A DNA stretch of 28,875 bases from NCBI GenBank assembly GCA_033557685.1, contig JAWQRN010000504.1, positions 1-28,875 on the forward strand. The letters are read 5' to 3'. The notes beneath the pieces are model-generated. The model was given only the letters and a program-made list of their open reading frames with translations. It had not been told where the DNA came from and ran no database searches. Of the stretch, positions 10,226 through 20,282 are shown piece by piece. The first letter of the stretch is position 1. Each line of letters begins with the position of its first letter. A program made the position numbers and the translations under genes. This DNA comes from Sperchopsis tessellata. Lineage: Eukaryota > Arthropoda > Insecta > Coleoptera > Hydrophilidae.

Positions 10226-10492
10226 AGACTCTGAGAAAGTGGCCACCAGCTATTTTTGCGGACAGAGTGTCTGTTAAGCCATACACAATTCAACCAACAA
10301 AGCCTGGTGAGAAACCTGTTAATTTGGAGACAGGTACAGTTTGTTGGCTTCCAGTGTACTCATTGCATAGAGATCCAAATAATTTTCCTGATCCAGAGAA
10401 ATTTGATCCAGAAAGGTTTAGCGAGGAAAATAAGCACACTATTAATCCATATGCATACATTCCATTTGGCTCTGGACCAAGAAATTGCATAG
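10226..10492 (+). CDS. Cytochrome P450 (CYP9-like) locus A, exon 5 with ExxR and heme loop
   Basis: Fifth exon, after TTTTAG and before AG|GTAAGG. With the base carried from exon 4 it starts ETLRKWPP: glutamate and arginine of the K-helix ExxR motif at about residues 383-386. It continues through HRDPNNFPDPEKFDPERF, which contains the PERF consensus, to PFGSGPRNCI with the heme-ligating cysteine at about residue 470. The glycine after it is split across the intron (G|GT), the expected phase. All catalytic-core residues are present. This exon is the strongest single proof that the locus is a P450 rather than a look-alike. Confidence 0.92.
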
Positions 10493-11658
10493 GTAAGGGT
10501 TTGGAACTACTTTTAGAAATTTCTATAAATAATATAATTTGAATTGAAGTAATTTGCAAAAGATCTTTCAATCGGCCTTCCCAAAAACTAGGGGTTTCAA
10601 AGTAACGTTTTTAATGATCTCAAAGAAAACTAAAACAATAAATTTGATAAACTTCGGCAGAAACATCTTTCTTTTTGAGTATGCCACTGTAGTAATTTGA
10701 AGAATAACCTATTTAAGAGCATTGTCAAAAATTCAAACTTTTTTATGGTAATTGATATTTAACGAATATTTTGATGAAGAATAGGGATGTATATTACACA
10801 AAGAAGGGGGTGAAACTTCGGAAAAGGAACGCAAATTATCTACAAACTATATAATAAACCGGCCTCGTTAGTAGATGGAATACAATAATAATTATAATAA
10901 ATGACATGTGAACAAGATACAATATATGTACAATATATAACACACATGGTTTTTGTCCTCTTCATGTTTGTCCCTTTCGTGTGAATGCTTTGGAAAATCT
11001 GAAAATTTTTAAGTAAAATATGTCAAATCCAGATTGTTTAAATACATAATGTGTGATCGAGATTTCATCTTTAATGTCTTCTGCGTAAAATATATTACAT
11101 TTTAATTTTTCTACCAGTAATGATAACTGATCTTCGCAATCCTTAATGAATTTATTAGGTGCCCTCTCTGGTTTTCATATTTCTAGGTTATGAAGACTTC
11201 TTACTCGAATCATACTATACGTATTTCTAATTGTCAATTCTCGTTTAACGTTCACATTGAATTTCGGTCGATACGTTTTCCCACGTGTCCCTTGTTTTAG
11301 TGATTATTTTTATTTTCTTTATTGCTAGGTAGGTTTTTCATTTGATTTTATTTTCTTGTTTGTTTTCAACTGTCGTGTATTGGGTTGTCTATCATCTACA
11401 ATTTCTTTCGAGTTCATATTTCTTCTTGTGTTTCTTTTCATTCTGGATGGCTTGATTTTCCTGGTTTTGCTTGCTGCCCCTTGCGGCTTGATTTGTGTGT
11501 TATGTATTATTTTAAATTGTTGCTGGTATTTTGTCATAATTTGCTTGTTTTTTGTTCATGTTTGTTATATATTGTACATATATTGTATTTTGTTAATATG
11601 TTATTTATTGTAATTATTATTGAATTCCTTCTACTAACAAGGCCAGTTTATTTTATAG
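10493..11658. other. Locus A intron 5, first part
   Basis: Non-coding. 11280-11620 is a T- and TTG-rich tract whose open frames encode only low-complexity hydrophobic residues. No retrotransposon motif was found in it. Confidence 0.55.
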
Positions 11659-11659
11659 T

Positions 11660-11700
11660 TTGTCCTGAAGGTGAGGCGTGATTTCTCAAAACCGGTAGAC
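11660..11700 (+). other. Weak Penelope-type terminal motif
   Basis: The plus strand has CCTGAAGGTGAGGCGTGATT followed by CTCAAAACCGGTAG. The CCTGAAG and (G/C)AAACCGG blocks fit the layout of the other motifs here, but one core base differs (CAAA for GAAA). Confidence 0.25.
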
Positions 11701-11938
11701 AAGCAAATTTATTATTATTAAATAATTTGTAGACTCCCTTTCATTCTCTTTATTGTGATTGATATTTAAGTTCTATTTTGACGTTATTACCAGTAGTTAG
11801 TTTTCCTATAACTCTATTATTAACGGAGTTTACCATTTAATATCATTGAAAATGGGATACCTGAGTGTTCAATCACGGTATAACGAAATTTTTGAATTGG
11901 TTTTTGGAGTTATGATATAAACTTATTTTTGTTTTTAG

Positions 11939-12114
11939 GTTCCAGGTTTGCTATTTTGGAGAACAAAACCATATTTTTCCATATTTTGAGGAATTTTGAA
12001 ATCGTTCCTACCAAGAGGAGTCCAATTCCATTAAAATTGAGCGCAAGTCATTTTAACTTCACTCCCATTGGTGGATTTTGGATGGGCTTTAAAAAGAGAC
12101 AAATATCTTCATAG
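11939..12114 (+). CDS. Cytochrome P450 (CYP9-like) locus A, exon 6 and stop codon
   Basis: Last exon, after ATTTTTGTTTTTAG. It completes the heme loop (NCI|GSRFA) and gives the L-helix and C-terminal beta region, ending GGFWMGFKKRQISS with TAG at 12112-12114. Exons 2-6 sum to 1390 nt; adding a 200-nt first exon gives 1590 nt, exactly 530 codons including stop, a normal length for CYP9. No clear AATAAA polyadenylation signal is seen close behind the stop; the nearest related hexamer noticed is an ATTAAA near 12385. Nothing suggests pseudogenisation. Confidence 0.9.
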
Positions 12115-12780
12115 TTTATATATTTATTTTTTTCCTCCTATATTTTATAATGTGATAATACATGTTATATATGTACATACTTTGTTGTAAAAATTATACG
12201 TATTTAAATCTTTGTTTGGACATTTTTGTAAATTTTGGCAAAGCTACTGGTTTAATTGAGCCTTTTAACCCTCGTTTAATTTATGATAAAGGTTAGACAT
12301 TTTCTGTTTTCATACTTTATTGGTTTTACATATTATGTGATTGACAGTGTAACACAGCTTGACAAGAAAATAGTACTAAGAAAATTAAAGGGAATGCAGA
12401 CGAGTCTACAGTAGTAGTAATGTCCGAGTTCGCGTCCGTTTAAATTGTGTGTTAGTGTTAATATATTTGCTTCGACGTCTTATGATGTTAACATAACTCA
12501 ATTTAAAAATTGTTTTATAAATATTCATAATAAATAAATGTTTGTGTTGTTTTATGGAACCAGTGCAAAAAATAAACTTAATTACCTTATGTACCGGTGT
12601 ATAACGAGCACCAACAAACTTAGCTAACTTTTTAAGACTGTACAAAAAAAATCAAAGAATAAATTTATATATCTATTAATTTAACATCATACTTCAAAAT
12701 ATAACCTAAAACTAATTCTCTTACAAGCTTAATATAAAAAATAAAAAAAAATCTATTACTGTAATAGACTTCCACAGGCT
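12115..12780. other. Sequence downstream of locus A, probable 3' UTR then repeat flank
   Basis: Begins directly after the P450 stop codon. AT-rich, with no clear polyadenylation signal and no coding potential. Confidence 0.5.
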
Positions 12781-12788
12781 CTGATAAG

Positions 12789-12829
12789 TGTCGAAGTTTT
12801 GTCCACAGTTGCAAGGGACATATTCAAGG
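12789..12829 (-). other. Penelope-type terminal motif, copy of the 25923 one
   Basis: The minus strand reads CCTTGAATATGTCCC then CAACTGTGGACAAAACTTCG. This matches the block at 25923-25962 at most positions, and both are preceded on the plus strand by TAATAGACTTCCAC. GAAAC is mutated to AAAAC, so a ribozyme fold would be damaged. Confidence 0.45.
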
Positions 12830-12894
12830 CTTATATATTCATATATACTCTCCCCATTTTCTAAGACAGATTTATAGTATAAGACTAGCTCTAA

Positions 12895-13190
12895 CAGACT
12901 TAATGACCATGTTTGATGTCGAGTCCCTTTTCACCAGTATACCCGTGGATGATGCTATTATCATCATCAGAGACCTACTGAGAGGGGAAGGTTCATCTCA
13001 AGATATTGCTGTACTGATGGAGGTATGCCTGAGGTACACTTACTTCCAATTAAGGAGAATTTCTACGAACAAGCATCTGGAGCTGCTATAGGTTTCCCGT
13101 TGTCTCCTGTTGTTGCCAATATTTTTATGGAAGCATTTGAGCAATATGCATTATCGTCCTCCGATATAAAGCCTAAATTGTAAAGGTTTA
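12895..13190 (+). mobile_element. Penelope-like element reverse transcriptase fragment
   Basis: The plus-strand frame from 12903 reads MFDVESLFTSIPVDDAIIII, RT motif A of Penelope-like elements, then VCLRYTYFQL. After a frameshift near 13050 comes GFPLSPVVANIFMEAFEQYA (about 13091-13150), matching the MGSPLSPVVANIFME block. The catalytic YVDD and GIY-YIG endonuclease parts are absent. The piece is therefore truncated on both sides, with the terminal motif 12789-12829 upstream in the opposite sense. Confidence 0.82.
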
Positions 13191-13309
13191 TTACATATGT
13201 ATTATCAATAACATGTATTGGTTAATAAGAGAACACAATTTTTGTAATATGACATATAGTTTTACCTAATTTTTCTTAAATTTTTTTTTAAAACTATTCG
13301 TTGTAATTT

Positions 13310-15083
13310 TGGACTATAAGTTGTTCATTATGCCGGATAATTTGCCTTCTGAATTTACATCCAAATAATGATGAACACTTTTCAGAGTTTTGAGCAAATA
13401 CGCAGTGGTAGGAAGCTCTAAAACTTTGTCAATTTCATCGTCACTATCATCACCTTCAGGTTCCATCGACTGCACAAGATTCACTGTCATTCATCCATTC
13501 TGCGATATTTAGGTTATTATCCACTTCATTATAGTCATTCACATCAATGTCTAAGTTAAGTGATGAGGACACACGGGAAAACATTTCACTTAGTGTTGCG
13601 TGCATTTCCACTTCAACAAAAGGTTCGGACTTGGATGAAACAGCATTTGTAGAAAAATCTGCATGGCGAAAACAATTTTCAATGATTTTCGAGGTAACCA
13701 AATTCCACGCAGAACGTAACAAATCATTAGCTTCTATAGCAGCTAAATACTTCCGAAGCAACAATTTTCTATATAAAAACTTTAAATTTTGGCTGTGGGA
13801 TGTTTCTTGAATTTGGTGGTAAAAATATTAACTTAATAGCCTATAGATTAGAGAAAGGCAGGATGAGCAGGGCAGTAATCGACTCTCAGTGCAATTTTAC
13901 GTTTCTTTGATAACATTTTTTTATCTAATGTCATCATACAATTTGTAAAAATTACATCCATTATCAGCCATGCCTTTTTATTTACTGCATATTCTACAGG
14001 CAATTTTTTTGGCTTTTTCCTCTCACAAAAAGAGATACTTTTTCAGAGCCATCAAAATTACACGCTACCATTACTGTAATTATCTCTTTGGATTTCTTGC
14101 CTCCAGAACAATTATTGCCTTTGAATGCAAGTATCTTATCTGGGAAGCAACGGAAAAACAATCCAACATTAAAAATGACTTTGGCACTATAGTCTTTAAG
14201 TATGGTAGGTAAGGTAGAATTTATCCAATCCAATCACATCACTTGACACTTGCCGCGATTTTACGCATACACTCTTAAACACAATCGCATGCCTCTTCTT
14301 AAATCGTTCCAGCCAACCAGGATTGGAAGAAAATTGAATCCTCATATGCACCACCTTTCTTGAATAAAAGGGACCCAGAAATTTGAATATTTTGAGATTT
14401 TGCTCGTTTAAACCAAATGAGCAATGCTGACTAAAATTCTTCGTGTTTCGCTTACTGATTCGTATTTACTGCGCTCAAGTATTTCTTTAATTCTGGTGTG
14501 ATTTTTTATAATCGTTGACAAAGTCGAATTTGGTATACCAAAGTTTTTTCAAATTGCTGTTTTCGACATTTCACCAACTTCAACAGCTCGTAAAAGTTGC
14601 ATTTTCACTTTTAGGGACACAATTTGATTACGCACTTTATTTTCCATTTTCTTGTTGGGATGTTAAGATTTATAAATAAACAATCAATAAAATTTCGAAG
14701 AAAAACAACAATTACTATCACAACACTAGAAAAACGGTTTAGCAAACGCAATTGGAATATGTTTTTTGTCACATGCAAAGAAAGCCTTTATCTGGTTTGT
14801 ATTAAAATGCTGAACAAGGGGAGTAAATCTACCCATCCGATATTGTCAGTCCGTCCAAGAAACCTGACGGCAACATTTCGTGTTAAAGAAAGAATTTCAT
14901 GTTTATTTTAGCTCTTTAGACGAAATAATTATTTCGTCTTAAGTGATATTTTCAAGTTATCCGTGTCGGGTTGACAGAATTCAAATGTATGGGAAAACGT
15001 ATATTAATGATACGGATCAAATGTGCAATTCTTGTTAAACGATTATTTGTGTTATGCGTTTTCGCGTTAAACGATTTTCACTG
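13310..15083 (-). mobile_element. Tigger/pogo DNA transposon relic
   Basis: Minus-strand blocks appear in the order expected for a CENP-B-like transposase. KNFGIPNSTLSTIIKNH (about 14550-14500) is the N-terminal helix-turn-helix. FNVGLFFRCFPDKILAFKG and CSGGKKSKEIITVMVACNFD (14233-14030) cover the first catalytic block, with an expected acidic ADETG changed to V-G. KKRKIALRVDYCPAHP (about 13900) is the second block, with aspartate retained. LLLRKYLAAIE and an acidic C-terminus follow to about 13310. Stops break the frame in several places. The right end CGTTAAACGATTTTCACTG (ending 15083, before TA) looks like a pogo-type terminus; I could not find its left partner. Confidence 0.8.
14918..14939. 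repeat. 22-base perfect palindrome
   Basis: Perfectly self-complementary, centred on AATT, within the 5' flank of the Tigger relic. No function is evident; it is too AT-rich in the middle for a confident transcription-factor site call. Confidence 0.8.
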
Positions 15084-15089
15084 TACTTA

Positions 15090-15540
15090 TATCGCCCCTC
15101 AACGAAAAATTATAATATTTTGCAAGAATTTTTGTAAATTTATGGTGATAGTATATTTGTGTTTAAAAGAAAATTATTGGGTTCATTATGAAAATTGAAA
15201 ATTATTTATATTTTCTTCTTATTTATTAATTAAGGTGTATTGTATTATTTATTTAGTTATTTCTTAGTTATAGACTCATGTAACTATATGTAATACATGA
15301 GTGAAATGAATAAATAATAATAATAATGATAGTGTTGATACAACCTCGTATCTAGAACATATAATAACATAACCATTGATAGACATGTGGATCAGGTTTC
15401 TTCATGATGCACACGTTCTTAGAGTATCGTTGGCAGCCATAAATTTGTATTTAAGTCAAGTTTGTCTTAGTCTATCAAACAAAAGGGTTTTGAACAATAT
15501 GTGTTGCTTGTTTTAAGATGTTAAAATGAGACCTTAAATC
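15090..15540. other. Intergenic, nothing recognised
   Basis: AT-rich with a short (AAT)n stretch near 15310. No exon or repeat end was identified. Confidence 0.55.
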
Positions 15541-15800
15541 ATGTTAAAAACAATTCAAAGGCAATGGAGAGGAATGTGACGGGATAACTTTTCGTGGCTA
15601 GATGATATGAGAATGAACAAGAAGGACGACACAATGTAATAATGTTTTTGAAGTTGTGAAACGTTAAAAACGGAAATGAGCTGGACTACACAATTCTGGA
15701 TTCCGAGATATTGCACAAGACGTACAGAATGATCGATGGATAGATCTAGAAATAACAGAAAAGGTAAGAACACGACGGGTGCCTAGAATTTGGCCTTCCC
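15541..15800 (+). mobile_element. Non-LTR retrotransposon C-terminal fragment
   Basis: Across shifting frames the plus strand reads KAMERN, then YENEQEG and later RWIDLEI. This follows the KAMERxMLG...IRNExIRRRT...RW pattern at the end of insect endonuclease-reverse-transcriptase proteins. All frames are broken. The match is weak because it depends on joining frames. Confidence 0.4.
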
Positions 15801-16115
15801 TATTTAGCTCTGGACAACGGATGATCATGATGATGATTTTAGTGTTTATAAATCAACAAAATTATTCATACTATCATGGTGAATTTCACTTCCAAATACA
15901 CGTGACATGGCCTTCGTTTATGCTACTGTTATAATTAAGTAGTTTGAGTTGCCTATCTTTGGACTAATTCAATTTAACAAAGAACCTATTTCACCTCCAC
16001 AATCTTAAATTTGATGTAATGATAGTTTATAATCATTTAATTTTGATGCTGATTTAGATTTAGTGGTTGCTGTGCCGTATTTGAAGTCGCATGATCTATC
16101 CAGTAGTCTACGACA
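15801..16115. promoter_or_regulatory. Presumed promoter and 5' UTR of orphan P450 exon
   Basis: Upstream of the ATG at 16116. A TTATAATC stretch near 16030 is the only TATA-like element. No experimental-quality promoter signature is visible. Confidence 0.25.
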
Positions 16116-16315
16116 ATGTTTTACATAGTGCTTGGTGCGATAGCTTTGCTGTTAATATACATAAAGCTATCCAGTTACCATCAGTTATGGAAGAATAAGG
16201 GCATCCCTCACGAAAAACCTATATTTATATTTGGAAATGTGATGTCTAATGTACTTCGACAAAAAACATTTTCTGAGATGTTGAACGAAATTTATAAAAA
16301 TTTCCCAAAGGAAAG
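16116..16315 (+). CDS. Orphan first exon of a CYP9-like P450, locus B
   Basis: The ATG at 16116 has A at -3 and opens a 200-nt exon ending GAAAG|GTAGGT. The peptide starts MFYIVLGAIALLLIYIKL, a single N-terminal membrane anchor of the type that holds microsomal P450s in the ER. A short hinge (GIPHEKP) and IFIFGNV follow, the position where P450s have their proline-rich hinge. It ends KNFPKER with two bases of the split arginine codon, the same phase and exact length as the locus C first exon. Reading to 22165 finds no exon 2-6; the space is filled with repeats. It could be an alternative first exon for locus C, by splicing to 28433, or the last intact piece of a destroyed copy. The absence of stops and the good donor favour use or recent loss. 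Confidence 0.75.
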
Positions 16316-17010
16316 GTAGGTGTTTTGTTATTTAACACATTTACATATACAATTACAACAATCAAAATTTTTTTAAACGTGAGAACTATATGTGTAGATA
16401 ATTTCTCAAAGATTTAAAGCAAAATTCGAAAAACATCGAAAGTCGACACTTTTTTCTCAAAACTGCAATTTTTCAGGATTACTCAAAAACTATAAAACCG
16501 ATTGAGTTCAAACTTTGTAGAAATGTTGATAATATCATTACGTTCTAGATGACGGTAATTGTTTTTGAAAAATTAAAAAGAAACTAGTTTTTTAATACAA
16601 ATTTTGCAGAAATTTTGCGTGAAATTAAAATGCGTGCCATTGTTTTAAATTCGAATTCTCTTCTTTTTAATTACCGTCAAATTGACAGCCGATTCGAAAC
16701 TCTCGCCGAAACCTTGCTGTAACACTCTACCACAGTTTCGCCATTTTCATGATAAATGAATTTAAGAAAATTGTTTTGTAAACTTAAATATAGTATTAAT
16801 GTAGAACTATAGTAGAAAAAATATTTCTTAGTTAAAAAAAAATCCTCAAAATTGACAAATTTTTTCCCGTCAAATTGTATACGTCCCTTAATTTAAGGTT
16901 TTAAAAAGAGATTTTTTTTTTACAAAATATTAGAAAATAATTTAAAAACAAAATCATATAACTGCATCCATGATTTCAATAATATAATACATTACAAAAG
17001 CAAGACTGAT
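16316..17010. other. Sequence after orphan exon donor, contains a weak inverted repeat
   Basis: Non-coding. TGACGGTAATT and TTAAAAAGAA near 16551-16583 are mirrored by TTCTTTTTAATTACCGTCA near 16662-16680. No exon 2 of P450 type is present. Confidence 0.5.
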
Positions 17011-17019
17011 AATATAGAT

Positions 17020-17052
17020 GGACGTTTCGCGGACTTTTCCTACTTCGTCAGT
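17020..17052 (-). other. Hammerhead-like Penelope-type motif
   Basis: The minus strand reads CACTGACGAAGTAGGAAAAG followed by TCCGCGAAACGTCC. CTGACGA matches CUGANGA exactly and GAAA is intact, so both conserved hammerhead boxes are present. The intervening bases form only a weak stem by eye. No reverse transcriptase is attached. This is the best-preserved core of the set in this window. Confidence 0.45.
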
Positions 17053-17059
17053 GCACTTG

Positions 17060-17879
17060 ATCTTATAATCTATCCTACTTTCTTCCGTTATTTTAGTATT
17101 ATACTTTTAATTAGGCAAATTACTATAGAGGTTGGCCAAAATGAAATTCCCCAAAAAAACATAGAACTGAGACGGAGACGATGGTCTGTCTGTAAGTATA
17201 TCTCTAGACATGCAGGTTTGACCATATAAGCTTTTAACATAAATTGCAAGATTTCAATGAATTTTGGATACAATCGATTAAACGAAATTACTACTTTCTC
17301 TCTGTCTGTCTCAAATAGTTCGCGCTATGAAGACAAAACTTCACATATAAGCTTTTAGTTGTACTTTTGGGGCACCCTCTTGAACTTTTTTTTTGTCTAG
17401 AATATAAACTGTTTTGATATTCAAATTTCTGTATACAGAATGAAAAATTATATGCATCAACACAATATACCATGAGTAATTACAAAAATTTTGGAACAAT
17501 TTCATTTATACGGGTCTACCCCACCTGACAGAAAGTAGAGAGCATATGTTATATTTTGAGAAGGGGAGTTAGTGTCAACTAACAAAAGAAATATCTCGTT
17601 TATTATTATTATTCTGTATAATGACACTGGTCAACAAATTTAAAATTTTTTGAATTAACATTGATGAAAATAGGTATATATAAAGTATTTTGTGGTCCTA
17701 AATTTAAAGCTGATATCCTAAATTCTGTAACATGTACAGTTTTTTTTACAGGGGTTGGTGGTCAGATAAAAAAAGAATGTTTTAATATAAACATGTAAAA
17801 CATATTTAATCTAAGCAAAGACATTTTATTAAGGATCATGTGCAATAAAAAATATAAAATGTTACATGAAGATATCATA
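17060..17879. other. Intergenic, nothing recognised
   Basis: Contains TCTGTCTGT repeats near 17190 and 17300 and two ATATAAGCTTTTA stretches (17225, 17346) suggesting a diverged local duplication. No coding content. Confidence 0.45.
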
Positions 17880-19510
17880 CGGAGACAAAATATTTAACTT
17901 TTTTTCTCTTGTGTTCAGTATAATCACCACTTTTTAAAAACCAGCAGTAGTCGCCCAACATAGATGGGTTACAGCGTCCCTGGTATCGTGTTTCCATTGT
18001 CTTGATATCCTGGAGAAATATCCTTGTTTGTCATTACTACAACCAAAGTTTCCGGAAAACCAAATGCGATTGCAAAAAATGCATTTTTAAGGACATGCGA
18101 CATCCTATTAGTCATAGGCTTTTAAGAGTTCAACTATGAGGGTTTTATAATTCTCATCTTTCTAATTACCCAGAAATCCCTTCACTACACTTACAAAACA
18201 GTTCTTGAAAAAGAAAATCACTTAAAAGTTTATTTATTTGAGGTCCAATAAAGATGCCTTCTTTTAGTTTTACATCACTTAGCTGAGGAAATATTTATTT
18301 TAGGTATTTGAAACCATTATCTTCTTTGTTCATAGCTTTAACAAAGTTTTTCTTTAGTTCATGTTAACTATGAAGAGGTGGCACCTTTTTTGGGTTAACA
18401 AGGGGGGGCATGTTTTATGTTTGAAGTACCTGGTTCAAAATTAAATTCTATGAGGCCAATCTTTCTTAATGAAATGTTGCTCGATTATCCCATAGACACA
18501 AAACATAAAAATACTTTGTAAAACCCTTTTGAAGCCCTAGCAATATACCTATCACTTTTAAACTTCACAAATATCCCACTGATACTGTTCATATTTAAAT
18601 TCATTTAGTATGGTAGCTAAGTTATCATAGTTGTCTTTCATTATAACTGAATGAGCTAAAGGAATAGATGGTTTTTAGTTTTCATTATGAAGCAAGACTG
18701 CTTTTAGGCTATATTTCGGCGAATCTATGAAAATACGCCACTCGGAAAGTACGTGCTCTATATTAAGTTCATTCATTAAAACTATCAATATCATAACAAA
18801 CACTTAGCGATCCTTCCATTTTATAAAAACGTGAAAATATTATATTCCATTTTTTTGGTAAATTGAAACACTTGTATTTTTATCTAACAGGTTCCACTGT
18901 TAAAGTCTGAAACCAAGAAGTTCAGATTTTTGTTTTGACAAACCCTGGTCACGTAACAAATTATTTAATATATTCTGAGTTATTGAGTGAGGTTCACTGG
19001 TTGTTAGTAAAAATGTTGGGTCACTATTGATGTTATCAGGAAGATGTGGATCAGATCCTGATGAAGAATTAGAATCACCGCGAAACTTAACGTTGTCCAA
19101 GTTTGAAGGCGCAATCGGCACCAGTAATCCCTGGATACGAGGAACTGGCCTTAGTGCATAAGGCAAATTTGGATACTCAATTTTGTCCCTTTGCTTTTTT
19201 GAATACCCTTCTGTTTTAGTGATACAGAAGTAGCAATCACTTACATGGTCAGTAGGTTCTCTCCACATCACAGGAACAGCACACGGCATTTCTTGCGATG
19301 CATCCACTGCACTAAATTTATGCGACAACTAACACAGTAAACATGAGGGACCCAACTTTTATCTTGATCTCAAATTTAGCACTTAAAATATAAAATATAG
19401 GCTTTTTTGACTTCCTCGGATATAGATCTAACCTGCGATTTTAAAATAAATCGTCTACATATATAACAAAACTTATCCGTTGGATTTTTGCAACATCGAC
19501 GACTAGAACT
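17880..19510 (-). pseudogene. Broken copy of a repeat-associated arthropod protein
   Basis: The longest open part (19328-18900) starts with MSHKFSAVDASQEMPCAVPV, then MWREPTDHVSDCYFC, then KIEYPNLPYALRPVP, and ends in a serine-rich tract and LSKQKSELLGFRL. I recognise this as a family found in many copies in aphids, beetles and other arthropods, probably from a mobile element; its biochemical role is not known to me. Upstream, CCKNPTDKFCYICRR (about 19490) looks like a cysteine-pair zinc knuckle. Downstream, frames broken by many stops still show KEGIFIGPQINKLL near 18260 and KTMETRYQGRCNPSMLGDY near 17990, in family order. The copy is therefore nearly full length but inactivated. Confidence 0.65.
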
Positions 19511-19519
19511 CCATTTTAT

Positions 19520-20282
19520 ATAAAATACGACAAAAACACTTTACTGTACTGTACACGAGACAGAAACATAAAAGTACCCTTAAAGGTTCATAGAATACGT
19601 TGCAAATACCTCTCGTGGTAATTCTTCCTACATTGTCTAAAGCCAGATACAAATAATTTCAATAATTTCCTGATGGTGTTTTTATAACTAGATAAATGAA
19701 ACACAAAAAGAGCATTTTCATTAATGTTACAAAAATCATGTCGACCTGTGTTATTTGATCATCTTCATTGTAAATGGCTTTAATTTCATTTCTATTAGAT
19801 TTTTGCAAATTATCAGCTTCATGAAAACATCCCCATATCTTTCGTTATTCCGTTCGTACCCTTCCAGCTTTGTACTATATAATACATAATTTTGGTTTTT
19901 CGAATCAAATGTTGTATATCACTTCCCTTTGGTTTATATGGTGAGGTAGTAACTCCCAGTTGGACGAAATGTTCGAAATAGTTTCGTTTTCGTGAAAATG
20001 TATTTAACAACAGATTTTGTGGTATATCTGCAGTACCTGGTCCATTAAGTTGAGAAACAGTTTTTGGCAGAACTATTTTTCATTCCATGTTTAATGTTTC
20101 TGCTTAAATTTCACTAAGATTAAAAATTGTTATTAATATAAATTTTACAAACTTTTTGACTCGTCAACAATTTATCCTTCATAATGTCAAATGAAATATT
20201 TTTTATTCTTTGTTAAAATTTGTTAGTACTTCCATCTTTCTGGTTTCTACTGACGATATAATTTGTCACATTTTTCTGCTGC
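19520..20282 (-). other. Unrecognised segment with a 63-codon open frame
   Basis: The minus-strand frame 20010-19819 reads MLNTFSRKRNYFEHFVQLGV and later KGSDIQHLIRKTK. The frame stays open upstream through NGPGTADIPQNLL. It looks protein-like in composition, but I do not recognise it. It may be a fragment of a transposon or a host pseudogene. Confidence 0.3.

Noticed and set aside
11325..11681. Overlapping open frames on both strands in locus A intron 5
   Set aside because: They are low-complexity translations of a T-rich tract (leucine, phenylalanine and cysteine runs on one strand, lysine and asparagine on the other) with no domain.
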